A stretch of DNA of 9,200 nucleotides. Source: GCA-2724215 sp015660315 (GTDB lineage Bacteria > Latescibacterota > UBA2968 > UBA8231). Each line of letters begins with the position of its first letter. Position 1 is the stretch's first letter. The DNA lies in the NCBI GenBank assembly GCA_029941315.1, contig JAPYQE010000252.1, positions 1-9,200 of the forward strand, in the 5' to 3' direction. Positions 1-6,452 of this stretch are shown piece after piece. A program made the translations under genes and the position numbers. The notes beneath the pieces are model-generated. The model searched no databases. It had not been told where the DNA came from and saw nothing but the letters and a program-made list of their open reading frames with translations.

Positions 1-705
1 GATAAGCGATTTCAAGAAGCAGAAACGCTCGGTCAGGAAGAGCGCAGCCAGGTGCATCAACAGCGCTATGATGAAGGCTACAAGGTGGGGTTAGACGAGC
101 GGGAAGCGGAGGCGGTCGAGGCGGTGACGTGTATGGGGGTTTTACACGAGAGCATAGTGGCTGAACGCGCGCAGATACTGAAAGAAGCCGAAGAAACGGT
201 GGTCGACCTGGCCGCCGCGCTGGCCAAGCGCATCGTCGGTTTTCAGGCCGAAGCCAGTCCGAAAGTATTGGTGCAGGTTGTGCGTAACGCCCTGCGCCAT
301 TTAGGCGATCGCAGCAACCTGGAGATCAAAGTCCATCCTGAGGATCTGCAGATTGCACGTCGCTTCGCAGACTATTGGGTCGATAAAGTCGACGCAGATG
401 CGGTATTGAAAGTGCGTGAGAGTGATCGCGTCGGTCGTGGCGGTTGTATGATCGAAGGACGAGAAGAGAATGTCGATGCCCGCTTGGAAGAGCAGGCGCA
501 AGTGCTGCACGACGGTTTGCGTTCCGCCTTCTTCGCCCTTCACGAAGAAGAGGCGGAGGTATCGGTCGCGGTGGCTGAAGCAGCGGACGGGGGCACGATT
601 ACAGTTGGCGAGACGGAAAGTGAAGTCGCGGTCGCCGATGCGGTCGATGGGACGGGAGATGTCACACCAGCTGCCGATGCGGTGAACGAGACGAAAAATG
701 AATAG
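1..705 (+). CDS. fliH: Flagellar export ATPase regulator FliH (5'-truncated by the window edge)
   Basis: FliH is the cytoplasmic peripheral-stalk protein of the flagellar type III export apparatus. It binds and restrains the FliI ATPase and tethers it to the C-ring. The frame is open from base 1, so the N-terminus lies upstream; the GTG at 52 is internal and not a credible start. The visible 234 codons begin with a charged, helical, Glu/Gln/Arg-rich segment containing a GxxxG step (EGYKVG) typical of FliH. The conserved C-terminal domain follows: DLAAALAKRIVG (about bases 208-243), VHPEDL (about 331-348) and the GGCMIEGR motif with the downstream VDARLEEQ helix (about 440-500). Odd feature: after the domain ends near base 538 there is a roughly 55-residue acidic, Val/Ala-rich tail not usual for the family. 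The stop overlaps the fliI start by 8 bp, which suggests translational coupling. The family call is secure; the tail has no assigned function. Confidence 0.94.
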   Translation, partial: DKRFQEAETLGQEERSQVHQQRYDEGYKVGLDEREAEAVEAVTCMGVLHESIVAERAQILKEAEETVVDLAAALAKRIVGFQAEASPKVLVQVVRNALRHLGDRSNLEIKVHPEDLQIARRFADYWVDKVDADAVLKVRESDRVGRGGCMIEGREENVDARLEEQAQVLHDGLRSAFFALHEEEAEVSVAVAEAADGGTITVGETESEVAVADAVDGTGDVTPAADAVNETKNE

Positions 706-2032
706 CCAATATCTACTAAATACAATAGACCAGACTGATCCGCTGACTCACTACGGCAAGGTCAGCCAGATCGTCGGTCTGATCATCGAGTCGGTCGGCC
801 CGGCGGATGTGGCCATAGGTGAGCTTTGTGTTTTGGGCGATCCGCAATCGGATGCGCTCAGGGCGGAGGTCGTCGGCTTCAGGGGCAATCGGGTATTGTT
901 GATGCCCTTGGGGGAGGTTGAGGGTATCCGACCCGGTACGCACGTTTTTCCGACCCGGATGCCGCTCTATATCCCGGTCGGGCACAGCTTGCAAGGGCGG
1001 ATATTGGATGGTTTGGGACAACCGATCGATGGCGCCGGGCAAATACACGCCGAGGATCGTCGCAATATCCACAGTTCGCCGCCCGATCCGCTCAGTAGGC
1101 GCCGTGTCCAGGAATCATTGGGGACCGGGGTCAGGGCATTGGACGGGATGGTCAGCTGCGGCAAGGGGCAGCGCATGGGCATCTTCGCTGGCAGCGGAGT
1201 CGGCAAGAGTACGCTCTTGGGTATGATTGCGCGCCATTCAGATGCCGATGTAAACGTTATCTCCCTAGTCGGCGAACGTGGTAAGGAAGTGCTCGATTTT
1301 ATCGAGGACAATCTTGGTCCGGAGGGTTTAAGGCGTTCGGTGGTTATTGTCGCGACCTCGGACCAACCTGCGCTGATTCGTCTTAAGGCGGCTTTTGTTG
1401 CTACGACCATCGCCGAGTATTTTCGCGATCAGGGCAAGGATGTGGTATTGATGATGGATTCGTTGACCCGCGTGGCGATGGCCCAGCGAGAAATCGGCCT
1501 AGCCGCCGGAGAGCCACCGACGACTCGCGGTTATACGCCTTCGGTGTTCGCTTTATTGCCGCGTCTACTCGAACGTGTCGGGATGACCAAAAACGGCAGT
1601 ATTACCGGCCTCTATACGGTATTGGTTGAAGGTGACGATATGGATGAGCCGATCGCCGACGCCTCGCGTGCGATCCTCGACGGCCACTTGGTGCTGTCGA
1701 GGCGCCTGGCCTCGCGCGGGCATTATCCACCGGTCGACGTGATGGAGAGTATAAGCCGCGTGATGAAAGACGTGGTCACCCCTGCGCATTGGGAGGCGGC
1801 GATGGAGATCAAGGCGATGATGGCGGCCTACAATGAGGCGGAGGATTTGATCAATATCGGTGCCTATGCCCAGGGGTCGAACCCCCAGATAGATCGCGCA
1901 TTGGGTTTTGTCGAGCCGATCGGTGCATTTTTGCGGCAACGGGCTGAAGAGGGTGAGGGCTTTGACAAGCACGTGCAGCGCCTAATGGGCATTATGGCCG
2001 CCGAAGTGCCGGCAGAAGCCCAGATTGAATGA
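698..2032 (+). CDS. fliI: Flagellum-specific export ATPase FliI
   Basis: FliI is the hexameric ATPase at the base of the flagellar export gate. It is related to the F1 beta subunit and to SctN injectisome ATPases. ATP hydrolysis assists unfolding and release of export substrates from chaperones. The protein is 444 residues, normal for the family. The N-terminal beta-barrel spans about residues 18-90. The Walker A motif GSGVGKST is at 165-172, the GERG motif with the presumed catalytic Glu193 at 192-195, and the Walker B strand VVLMMD at 249-254, followed by SLTRVAMAQREIGLAAGEPP, a signature of this ATPase subfamily. The flagellar context (fliH before, fliJ after) favours FliI over an injectisome homologue. 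The ATG at 698 lies inside the end of fliH and has only a weak upstream Shine-Dalgarno, so translation probably depends on coupling. Its stop overlaps fliJ in an ATGA arrangement. All catalytic motifs are intact. Confidence 0.99.
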   Translation: MNSQYLLNTIDQTDPLTHYGKVSQIVGLIIESVGPADVAIGELCVLGDPQSDALRAEVVGFRGNRVLLMPLGEVEGIRPGTHVFPTRMPLYIPVGHSLQGRILDGLGQPIDGAGQIHAEDRRNIHSSPPDPLSRRRVQESLGTGVRALDGMVSCGKGQRMGIFAGSGVGKSTLLGMIARHSDADVNVISLVGERGKEVLDFIEDNLGPEGLRRSVVIVATSDQPALIRLKAAFVATTIAEYFRDQGKDVVLMMDSLTRVAMAQREIGLAAGEPPTTRGYTPSVFALLPRLLERVGMTKNGSITGLYTVLVEGDDMDEPIADASRAILDGHLVLSRRLASRGHYPPVDVMESISRVMKDVVTPAHWEAAMEIKAMMAAYNEAEDLINIGAYAQGSNPQIDRALGFVEPIGAFLRQRAEEGEGFDKHVQRLMGIMAAEVPAEAQIE

Positions 2033-2496
2033 AGCGTTTCAGTTTTCGTTTTCAACGCCTACTTGAACTCAAGCAACGCAAGGAGGATCAGCAGAAGGCC
2101 GAACTCGGTGAAGTGATGGCGATATTCAACCGGGAGCGCGACCAGCTCGGGGAATTTAAACAGTCTTTCGATGCGTATCGGCGCGCCTCGTTGGCATTAC
2201 CTGACCAGCGCGTTGATCTGTCGTTGTTGGGTATTAACGCCAGTTACCTGCTGCGGTTGCAACGGGAGATGGGTGAACAACGCGAACACCTTGATCGGAT
2301 CGAGTCGATGGTCGAGGACAAGCGGGGAAAGCTGTTGGAAGCTACCCGTGAACGTAGGGTATATGAAATATTGAAAGAACGCGCGGAGGACGAACACAAG
2401 CGCGAAACCATGCGCCAGGAACGGATTCAACTGGACGAAATCGGAGAGCAACTCTATGTCCGGCGAGGGAGCACAGACACAGAGATCAATGGTTAA
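2029..2496 (+). CDS. fliJ: Flagellar export protein FliJ
   Basis: FliJ is a small, almost wholly alpha-helical coiled-coil protein. It inserts into the FliI hexamer like the gamma subunit of F1, contacts FlhA and helps energise export. This 155-residue protein starts with the typical FSFRFQRLLELKQRKEDQQK pattern and ends with the family-like helix containing RRVYEILKERAEDEHKRE and a DEIG segment (about residues 108-138). It is extremely rich in Glu, Arg, Gln and Lys, has no membrane segment and no cysteine, and its length is close to the usual 147 residues or so. The ATG shares the ATGA junction with the fliI stop, a strong sign of coupled translation. In spirochaete nomenclature the equivalent position is called flbA. 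Identification rests on weak sequence motifs plus very strong position evidence. Confidence 0.92.
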   Translation: MKRFSFRFQRLLELKQRKEDQQKAELGEVMAIFNRERDQLGEFKQSFDAYRRASLALPDQRVDLSLLGINASYLLRLQREMGEQREHLDRIESMVEDKRGKLLEATRERRVYEILKERAEDEHKRETMRQERIQLDEIGEQLYVRRGSTDTEING

Positions 2497-2500
2497 GGAA
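2495..2500 (+). promoter_or_regulatory. Shine-Dalgarno for fliK, supporting the start at 2507
   Basis: AAGGAA sits 6 nt before the ATG at 2507 and overlaps the fliJ stop codon (TAA at 2494-2496). This placement lets ribosomes finishing fliJ reinitiate at fliK. It favours 2507 over the in-frame ATGs at 2456 and 2489, although 2456 also has a GGAGAG 7 nt upstream, inside fliJ. Confidence 0.6.
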
Positions 2501-2506
2501 ACGTGT

Positions 2507-3574
2507 ATGTTGGAACTGATAGGGACCGCCGCTCCGGCGCCGGTGAATAAACCGTCGGTGACCGCGAATGGTCTCGACGGTCGCGTGGAGACCGGATTGG
2601 ACTTTGCACAAATGCTGCGGCAGGCCGAAAAACAGCAAGCGCCGCCGGATAAACCGAAGGAGATAGATGAGCCACCCGAGCAAGACCGTGCCGCGGCGGC
2701 TAAAGATGATGCGCGCGATGATGCTATGGAGGTGGTAGAAGAGGATGAATTAACGGAGGACGTTCCGACGGCCAAGGAGCAGGCGGACGCGGTCGTCGCC
2801 GTCGCGATGGAGGTTGTTGTCGCACCCGAGTTGGAGCAGGCGGACGAGGGGGAAGTTGATGAAGAGGTGGATGGAGAAGAGACTGCTATAGTGCCGGTGC
2901 GGTTATCCGAAGCAGAGAGCGACGAGGAAGCCCCGCTCGAAGCGGATATAGAGGGTGAAGGCGATGAAGAAGCGGTGGCATTTGTAGCGGTCCCCGTTGC
3001 CGAAGCTGATGCTGGTAGCCCGTTGGAATTGCTGAACTTTAGCGAATTGATGGACCCAGACTTAATGGTAGAGAAAGCGCCGGACCAGTTGATCGCGCGG
3101 ATTACCCAGGCGGCCAATAGCGCCGCTTCGCCGCTGCAGGAGGAGTTGGCCGAGACGGTGATGCCGCAAGTGATCCGCAACTTGGCGACGCTGGTGCGCG
3201 AAGGTGGTGCCGAGATGAGGTTGCAGCTCAAACCCGCCGACCTTGGCGAGATCGAGTTGAGAGTGCGCACCGCCGAGGGGGTGGTGCGCGGCGAAATGAT
3301 GGTCCAGCACCCCGAAATAAAACAATTGCTCGAAGGCCAGGTGGACCGTCTGAAAAGTGAACTCGCCGCCCAGGGGCTGGTTTTGGAAGGATTTGATGTC
3401 AATGTCAACCGCGACCCTCGTTTCGGACAAGGATCTGATCAAGCGGGGCAAGGCGAGAATCGTCGCGATACCGGGCTGGCCGGTGGCGTCGGTAGCACCG
3501 GTGATGCCAGTGCCGGACAGGAAGTTCCTGTCGCGGTGAGTATTGACAACCACGAAGTGGATTTTACGACCTGA
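2507..3574 (+). CDS. fliK: Flagellar hook-length control protein FliK
   Basis: FliK is secreted through the growing hook as a molecular ruler. Its C-terminal domain contacts FlhB to switch export from hook to filament substrates. With the chosen start it has 355 residues; an alternative in-frame ATG at 2456, inside fliJ, would add 17. The start at 2507 gives an N-terminus (MLELIGTAAP) of the kind seen in other FliK proteins and has the better-placed Shine-Dalgarno. The C-terminal Flg_hook domain is at about residues 218-302, with the diagnostic MRLQLKPADLGEIELRV stretch followed by VRGEMMVQHPEIKQLL and a closing helix ending in LVLEGFDVNV. Residues 51-157 are low complexity and very acidic: about 42 Asp/Glu against 6 Lys/Arg. 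The last 50 residues are Gly-rich and probably flexible. The gene ends in an in-frame tandem stop (TGA then TAA). Its position corresponds to flbC of the spirochaete operon. Confidence 0.93.
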   Translation: MLELIGTAAPAPVNKPSVTANGLDGRVETGLDFAQMLRQAEKQQAPPDKPKEIDEPPEQDRAAAAKDDARDDAMEVVEEDELTEDVPTAKEQADAVVAVAMEVVVAPELEQADEGEVDEEVDGEETAIVPVRLSEAESDEEAPLEADIEGEGDEEAVAFVAVPVAEADAGSPLELLNFSELMDPDLMVEKAPDQLIARITQAANSAASPLQEELAETVMPQVIRNLATLVREGGAEMRLQLKPADLGEIELRVRTAEGVVRGEMMVQHPEIKQLLEGQVDRLKSELAAQGLVLEGFDVNVNRDPRFGQGSDQAGQGENRRDTGLAGGVGSTGDASAGQEVPVAVSIDNHEVDFTT

Positions 3575-3587
3575 TAAGCGACGAGAC

Positions 3588-3591
3588 GAGG
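3588..3591 (+). promoter_or_regulatory. Shine-Dalgarno for flgD
   Basis: GAGG lies 5 nt upstream of the ATG at 3597, in the 22-bp gap after the fliK stop. It supports 3597 over the TTG at 3543, which would sit inside fliK. Confidence 0.55.
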
Positions 3592-3596
3592 CGAGT

Positions 3597-4274
3597 ATGA
3601 ACATCAGTAATATTGTCAACCAGAACAGCGACCAGGCCCAGGCCCAGGCGGGAAATTCGCGGGGTCAGTTGGGCAAGGACGATTTCTTGCAGCTACTGAC
3701 CGTGCAACTGCGTTACCAGGACCCGTTGAATCCGATGGAGAATACGGAGTTCGTCGCGCAGATGGCGCAGTTCAGTTCGCTGGAACAGCTGCAGAACATG
3801 AACCAGACCATGGAGAGGAGCCAGGGGGCGGAGGCGGAGTTGCAGGCCGCATTCAAGAACAACCTGGTTACCTCGTTGGTGGGCAAAGCGGTGGAGGTGC
3901 CGACTCAGGAGGTCGCCTATGATGGCGAAACCACCGAAGTCGCTTATCGTCTTGGCGCCCAGGCGCGCAGTGCGTCGCTACGGATTCTCGACGCCAGAGG
4001 CCAGGTGGTGCGCGAGTTGGAATTGGATACGTCTCAGGCCTATAACAAGGTCGAGTGGGACGGGAAAAGCGCATCCGGCGACAAGGTGCCGAAGGGCGCT
4101 TATCTGGCCGTGGTCACCGCCGCAGGGCCCGGCGGTGTGCCGGTCGAGGCGGATATACTCAAGCGGGTCAAAGTCGACGCGGTCCGTTATGCGGGCAGCG
4201 AGGCTCGAATTTGGGCCGATGGTCACGAGCTTGCACTCTCGGATTTACGCGGGGTGGTAGAAGCCGGTAATTAA
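3597..4274 (+). CDS. flgD: Flagellar hook assembly scaffold (hook cap) protein FlgD
   Basis: FlgD forms the cap at the tip of the growing hook. It helps FlgE subunits insert and is later replaced by HAP1/FlgK. It is exported by the FliH/I/J-assisted apparatus encoded just upstream. The product is 225 residues, close to the usual length. The conserved N-terminal domain is clear: FLQLLTVQLRYQDPLNPMEN at residues 30-49, then EFVAQMAQFSSLEQLQNMN through about 69. The segment after about residue 90 (LVGKAVEV) is the FlgD tudor/Ig-like C-terminal region, with the typical VEWDGKSASGDKVPKGAY turn near residues 153-170. There is no cleavable signal peptide, as expected for a type III substrate. Start chosen at 3597 because of its Shine-Dalgarno, the conserved N-terminal length and the upstream fliK stop. 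It is followed by a 126-bp leader and flgE, the protein it assembles. Confidence 0.97.
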   Translation: MNISNIVNQNSDQAQAQAGNSRGQLGKDDFLQLLTVQLRYQDPLNPMENTEFVAQMAQFSSLEQLQNMNQTMERSQGAEAELQAAFKNNLVTSLVGKAVEVPTQEVAYDGETTEVAYRLGAQARSASLRILDARGQVVRELELDTSQAYNKVEWDGKSASGDKVPKGAYLAVVTAAGPGGVPVEADILKRVKVDAVRYAGSEARIWADGHELALSDLRGVVEAGN

Positions 4275-4324
4275 GCACGACAAAATCAACCATAAAATTG
4301 CGGTCAAGGATGGACGCGAGTGGA

Positions 4325-4363
4325 TTGGGTTCACCTCCCAGGAAGGGAGAAAGTGGACCCCAA
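4325..4363 (+). repeat. Imperfect inverted repeat / RNA hairpin in the flgE leader
   Basis: The inner stem CTCCC (4335-4339) pairs with GGGAG (4345-4349) around the loop AGGAA. After an AAA bulge (4350-4352), the outer arm GGGTTCAC (4327-4334) pairs with GTGGACCC (4353-4360), with one G-U wobble. TT at 4325-4326 can extend it against AA at 4362-4363 with one bulged C. No T-run follows, so it does not look like an intrinsic terminator. Confidence 0.6.
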
Positions 4364-4368
4364 CCACA

Positions 4369-4384
4369 CCCATCGCAGGATGGG
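4369..4384 (+). repeat. Short perfect hairpin just upstream of the flgE ribosome-binding site
   Basis: CCCATC (4369-4374) and GATGGG (4379-4384) form a perfect 6-bp stem with the 4-nt loop GCAG. It ends two bases before the GAGGAG Shine-Dalgarno of flgE and could influence ribosome access. Small stems of this size do occur by chance. Confidence 0.45.
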
Positions 4385-4386
4385 GC

Positions 4387-4392
4387 GAGGAG
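4387..4392 (+). promoter_or_regulatory. Shine-Dalgarno for flgE, deciding the start at 4401
   Basis: GAGGAG stands 8 nt before the ATG at 4401. That start gives the canonical hook-protein N-terminus, whereas the upstream in-frame GTG at 4320 has no comparable ribosome-binding site. Confidence 0.75.
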
Positions 4393-4400
4393 TTAAGGTA

Positions 4401-6374
4401 ATGTTGGGTTCGATATTTATAGGGCTAACAGGCGTCACTAGCCACCAGACGCGGATGAATGTGATCAGTAACAACGTAGCCAATGTCAATACTACGGCCT
4501 TCAAGGGGGGGCGGGCGAATTTCTCCGACGTGTTGAGCCAGACGCTGAGCGAGGGCGGGCCCGCGCGCGGCCGGATTGCGGCGACTAATCCGCAGCAATC
4601 CGGCCGTGGAGTCGGCGTTTCGAGCATCGACATCGTTCAGGCGCAGGGGTCGATCCAGACGACCGGGATCGATACCGATCTGGCGATCGACGGAGACGGC
4701 TATTTTATCGTCAACGACGGCAACCAGCAATTTTTTAGTCGCGACGGGACTTTTGCCTTTGATACGACTGGCAAGCTCTACGATCCCAGCACTGGTTTTG
4801 CGGTGCAGGGCAATTTGGCCAATGCCGACGGGACTTTTCGCTCAGAGTTGGGGGATTTGATCATTCCAGTGGACCGAGAGTCGAAGGCGGAAGCTTCGAC
4901 GATGATCCGCATTTCGGGGAACCTGGACGCCAGTGGCAGTGGTGTGGGAGCTCCGGTGTGGACGGGTAATACGCTCTTCGGCCAACCGGCGCGCATAACC
5001 AGTAATCCGAACCCGGGCTTTCCGCTTGATTTGACCGCATTTAACAACGCTGGGCTCAAAATTTCAATCGAGCAGGGTGGCCAGTTGACCGAAAGCACGC
5101 TTAATATTCCCACGAAGATCTACGCCGACCGCGTGGAACTGATCTCCGAACTCAACTCGCAGATCAGCGTCAATGGCACGCTCAAAAACAATGTTCTGTT
5201 CAAGACCAACGCGTTGGGTGAACTGGTGCTGCGCACGGTCGAAGGAGGCCAGCAGATATCGATCAAAGTGGATAATGCCGATCCTGCAATCAATATCGCG
5301 ACACAGCTCGGTTTTGCCGCCGATGCGCAGCAAACGGGCACGCGAGCGGCGAGTAGCGATCTCTTGAATGATCTGGCCAATGTCGGTAATGACTTGACGG
5401 ACGGCGACATCATCCGCTTTGCCGGGGTCAAACCCAATGGCGAGAGTTTCGACGGTAATTTTACTTTTCAGACCGATACGACCGATACTGTGAAGGATCT
5501 CTTCACGGCGGTCGAAAATGTCTATGGCGGCGTCCAGGCCGGTTTGGATCCGGACACTGGGCAGATAATCCTCACCGACGCGGTATCCGGCGATCGAGTG
5601 GTGGGTTTCGATGTCAATTTCTCGCTGCTCGATTCGGGTATCGGTTCGGGTATCTTCGGCAACGACCCACCTTTTGAATTCAACACCAATACCCAGGTTT
5701 TTGATGAAAAGGGTAACGCGCACTCGCTGACTATGAACTTCAGCAAGAGCGTGGTCGACAACGAATGGACCTGGGTCGCGACCATCGACGGTTTGACGCC
5801 CGATTCGGGCAACAACGGCAATGTAATCTTCAACGAGGACGGAACGTTGCGCACCTTCGAGTCTTCAGACAAGGCGCCGATCACTTTCACCCCCGGCGAG
5901 GGGACGCCGCAATTGACCATCGATATTGGCGCCGACAGCACTGAGCGCCTCGGTGGTCTGACTCAGTTCGTGGCGCCTTCTTCCGTTTCGGTGCGCGAAC
6001 AGGACGGCCGTTCCGCCGGATCGTTGGTGTCAGTCAGCTTCGAGCCGAATGGCAATATCATCGGGCTGTTTTCGAATGGCACTTCGGAGAGCTTGGGGCG
6101 GGTGGGATTGGCTTCCTTTGGCAATGTCGACGGATTAAAGCGCCAGGGGGACAATATGTTCATCGAGACCGAATCATCGGGCCAAGCCGTAATCGGCGCG
6201 GCCGAGACCACGGTGCAGGGTAGTATTCGATCGGGGGCGATCGAGATGTCGAATGTCGATTTGGCTCAGGAATTTACCAACATGATCGTCACCCAACGAG
6301 GCTTCCAGGCTAACGCACGCAGTATCACAACCTCGGACGAGTTGCTCACCGAAATAGTGAATTTGAAGAGGTAA
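4401..6374 (+). CDS. flgE: Flagellar hook protein FlgE, long form with a central insertion
   Basis: FlgE is the structural subunit of the hook, the universal joint between rod and filament. It is exported by the type III apparatus and polymerised under the FlgD cap. The product is 657 residues, against about 400 in Salmonella. The N-terminal rod/hook domain is canonical: GLTGVTSHQTRMNVISNNVANVNTTAFKG at about residues 8-36, split here as GLTGVTSHQ, RMNVISNNVANVN and TTAFKG. The D1-type segment LAIDGDGYFIVNDG is at 94-107 and the C-terminal domain at about 610-657 (VDLAQEFTNMIVTQRGFQAN, then LLTEIVNLK). The usual D2 entry (QVFDEKGNAHSLTMNFSK) appears only at about 432-449, so roughly 240 residues are inserted after about 185. 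Within the insertion, segments at about 244-304 and 364-410 resemble the flagellin-IN repeat pattern. There is no cysteine, so the spirochaete Cys-Lys hook cross-link cannot form. Start chosen from the Shine-Dalgarno and the conserved N-terminus. Confidence 0.98.
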   Translation: MLGSIFIGLTGVTSHQTRMNVISNNVANVNTTAFKGGRANFSDVLSQTLSEGGPARGRIAATNPQQSGRGVGVSSIDIVQAQGSIQTTGIDTDLAIDGDGYFIVNDGNQQFFSRDGTFAFDTTGKLYDPSTGFAVQGNLANADGTFRSELGDLIIPVDRESKAEASTMIRISGNLDASGSGVGAPVWTGNTLFGQPARITSNPNPGFPLDLTAFNNAGLKISIEQGGQLTESTLNIPTKIYADRVELISELNSQISVNGTLKNNVLFKTNALGELVLRTVEGGQQISIKVDNADPAINIATQLGFAADAQQTGTRAASSDLLNDLANVGNDLTDGDIIRFAGVKPNGESFDGNFTFQTDTTDTVKDLFTAVENVYGGVQAGLDPDTGQIILTDAVSGDRVVGFDVNFSLLDSGIGSGIFGNDPPFEFNTNTQVFDEKGNAHSLTMNFSKSVVDNEWTWVATIDGLTPDSGNNGNVIFNEDGTLRTFESSDKAPITFTPGEGTPQLTIDIGADSTERLGGLTQFVAPSSVSVREQDGRSAGSLVSVSFEPNGNIIGLFSNGTSESLGRVGLASFGNVDGLKRQGDNMFIETESSGQAVIGAAETTVQGSIRSGAIEMSNVDLAQEFTNMIVTQRGFQANARSITTSDELLTEIVNLKR

Positions 6375-6393
6375 AGCCCTATATTAGTAGCCT

Positions 6394-6419
6394 AGCGAAC
6401 TAAGACCGCGCGGTTCGCT
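6394..6419 (+). repeat. Inverted repeat in the flgE-flbD gap
   Basis: AGCGAAC (6394-6400) and GTTCGCT (6413-6419) are perfect 7-bp arms around a 12-nt loop. The loop together with the first two bases of the right arm contains the palindrome ACCGCGCGGT, giving an alternative fold. The following bases (GATAGACTC) are not a T-tract, so a classical intrinsic terminator is unlikely. It may mark mRNA processing or stabilise the 3' end of the flgE message; this is inference. Confidence 0.5.
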
Positions 6420-6442
6420 GATAGACTCATGGTTCAAGACCT

Positions 6443-6447
6443 AAGGA
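6443..6447 (+). promoter_or_regulatory. Shine-Dalgarno for flbD, deciding the start at 6453
   Basis: AAGGA lies 5 nt before the ATG at 6453, which gives the conserved family N-terminus (MIRLTRLN). The in-frame ATG at 6429 would add eight non-conserved residues and place this Shine-Dalgarno inside the gene. Confidence 0.7.
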
Positions 6448-6452
6448 AAATT

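Larger units (their letters stand above)
4275..4400 (+). promoter_or_regulatory. Structured 126-bp leader of flgE
   Basis: This is the longest non-coding gap in the window. It is AT-richer at its 5' end (about 4275-4300) and then GC-rich with two consecutive inverted repeats, annotated separately, ending at the flgE Shine-Dalgarno. The flgE frame stays open back to a stop at 4293, so a GTG at 4320 could add 27 codons; those codons encode no conserved hook-protein sequence. I saw no convincing sigma-28 or sigma-54 promoter and no T-tract terminator. A role in controlling flgE translation or mRNA processing is an inference. Confidence 0.5.

Noticed and set aside
52..54. GTG at 52 as the start of fliH
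   Set aside because: The frame continues upstream to base 1 with FliH-like charged helical sequence, so the gene begins outside the window.
2197..3408. A 403-codon open frame on the minus strand opposite fliJ/fliK
   Set aside because: It lies antisense to well-supported fliJ and fliK. Its Ser/Ala/Thr-rich low-complexity product is what the reverse complement of the acidic FliK region gives, and it has no recognisable domain.
3543..3596. TTG at 3543 as the flgD start
   Set aside because: It would lie inside fliK, and the ATG at 3597 has a well-placed Shine-Dalgarno and a normal FlgD N-terminus.
4275..4330. Possible sigma-28 (TAAA-N15-GCCGATAA) or sigma-54 (GG-N10-GC) promoter before flgE
   Set aside because: A TAAA occurs near 4293 but no matching -10 box follows at the right distance, and no GG/GC pair with sigma-54 spacing stands out.
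4320..4400. GTG at 4320 as the flgE start (27 extra residues)
   Set aside because: The extra residues are not hook-like, there is no good ribosome-binding site before it, and the ATG at 4401 has GAGGAG and gives the canonical N-terminus.
5064..5723. A 219-codon open frame on the minus strand within flgE
   Set aside because: It is fully inside flgE in antisense, with no family pattern and no independent ribosome-binding site; it is a shadow of GC-rich coding sequence.
6429..6452. ATG at 6429 as the flbD start
   Set aside because: It adds eight non-conserved residues and buries the Shine-Dalgarno that serves the ATG at 6453.
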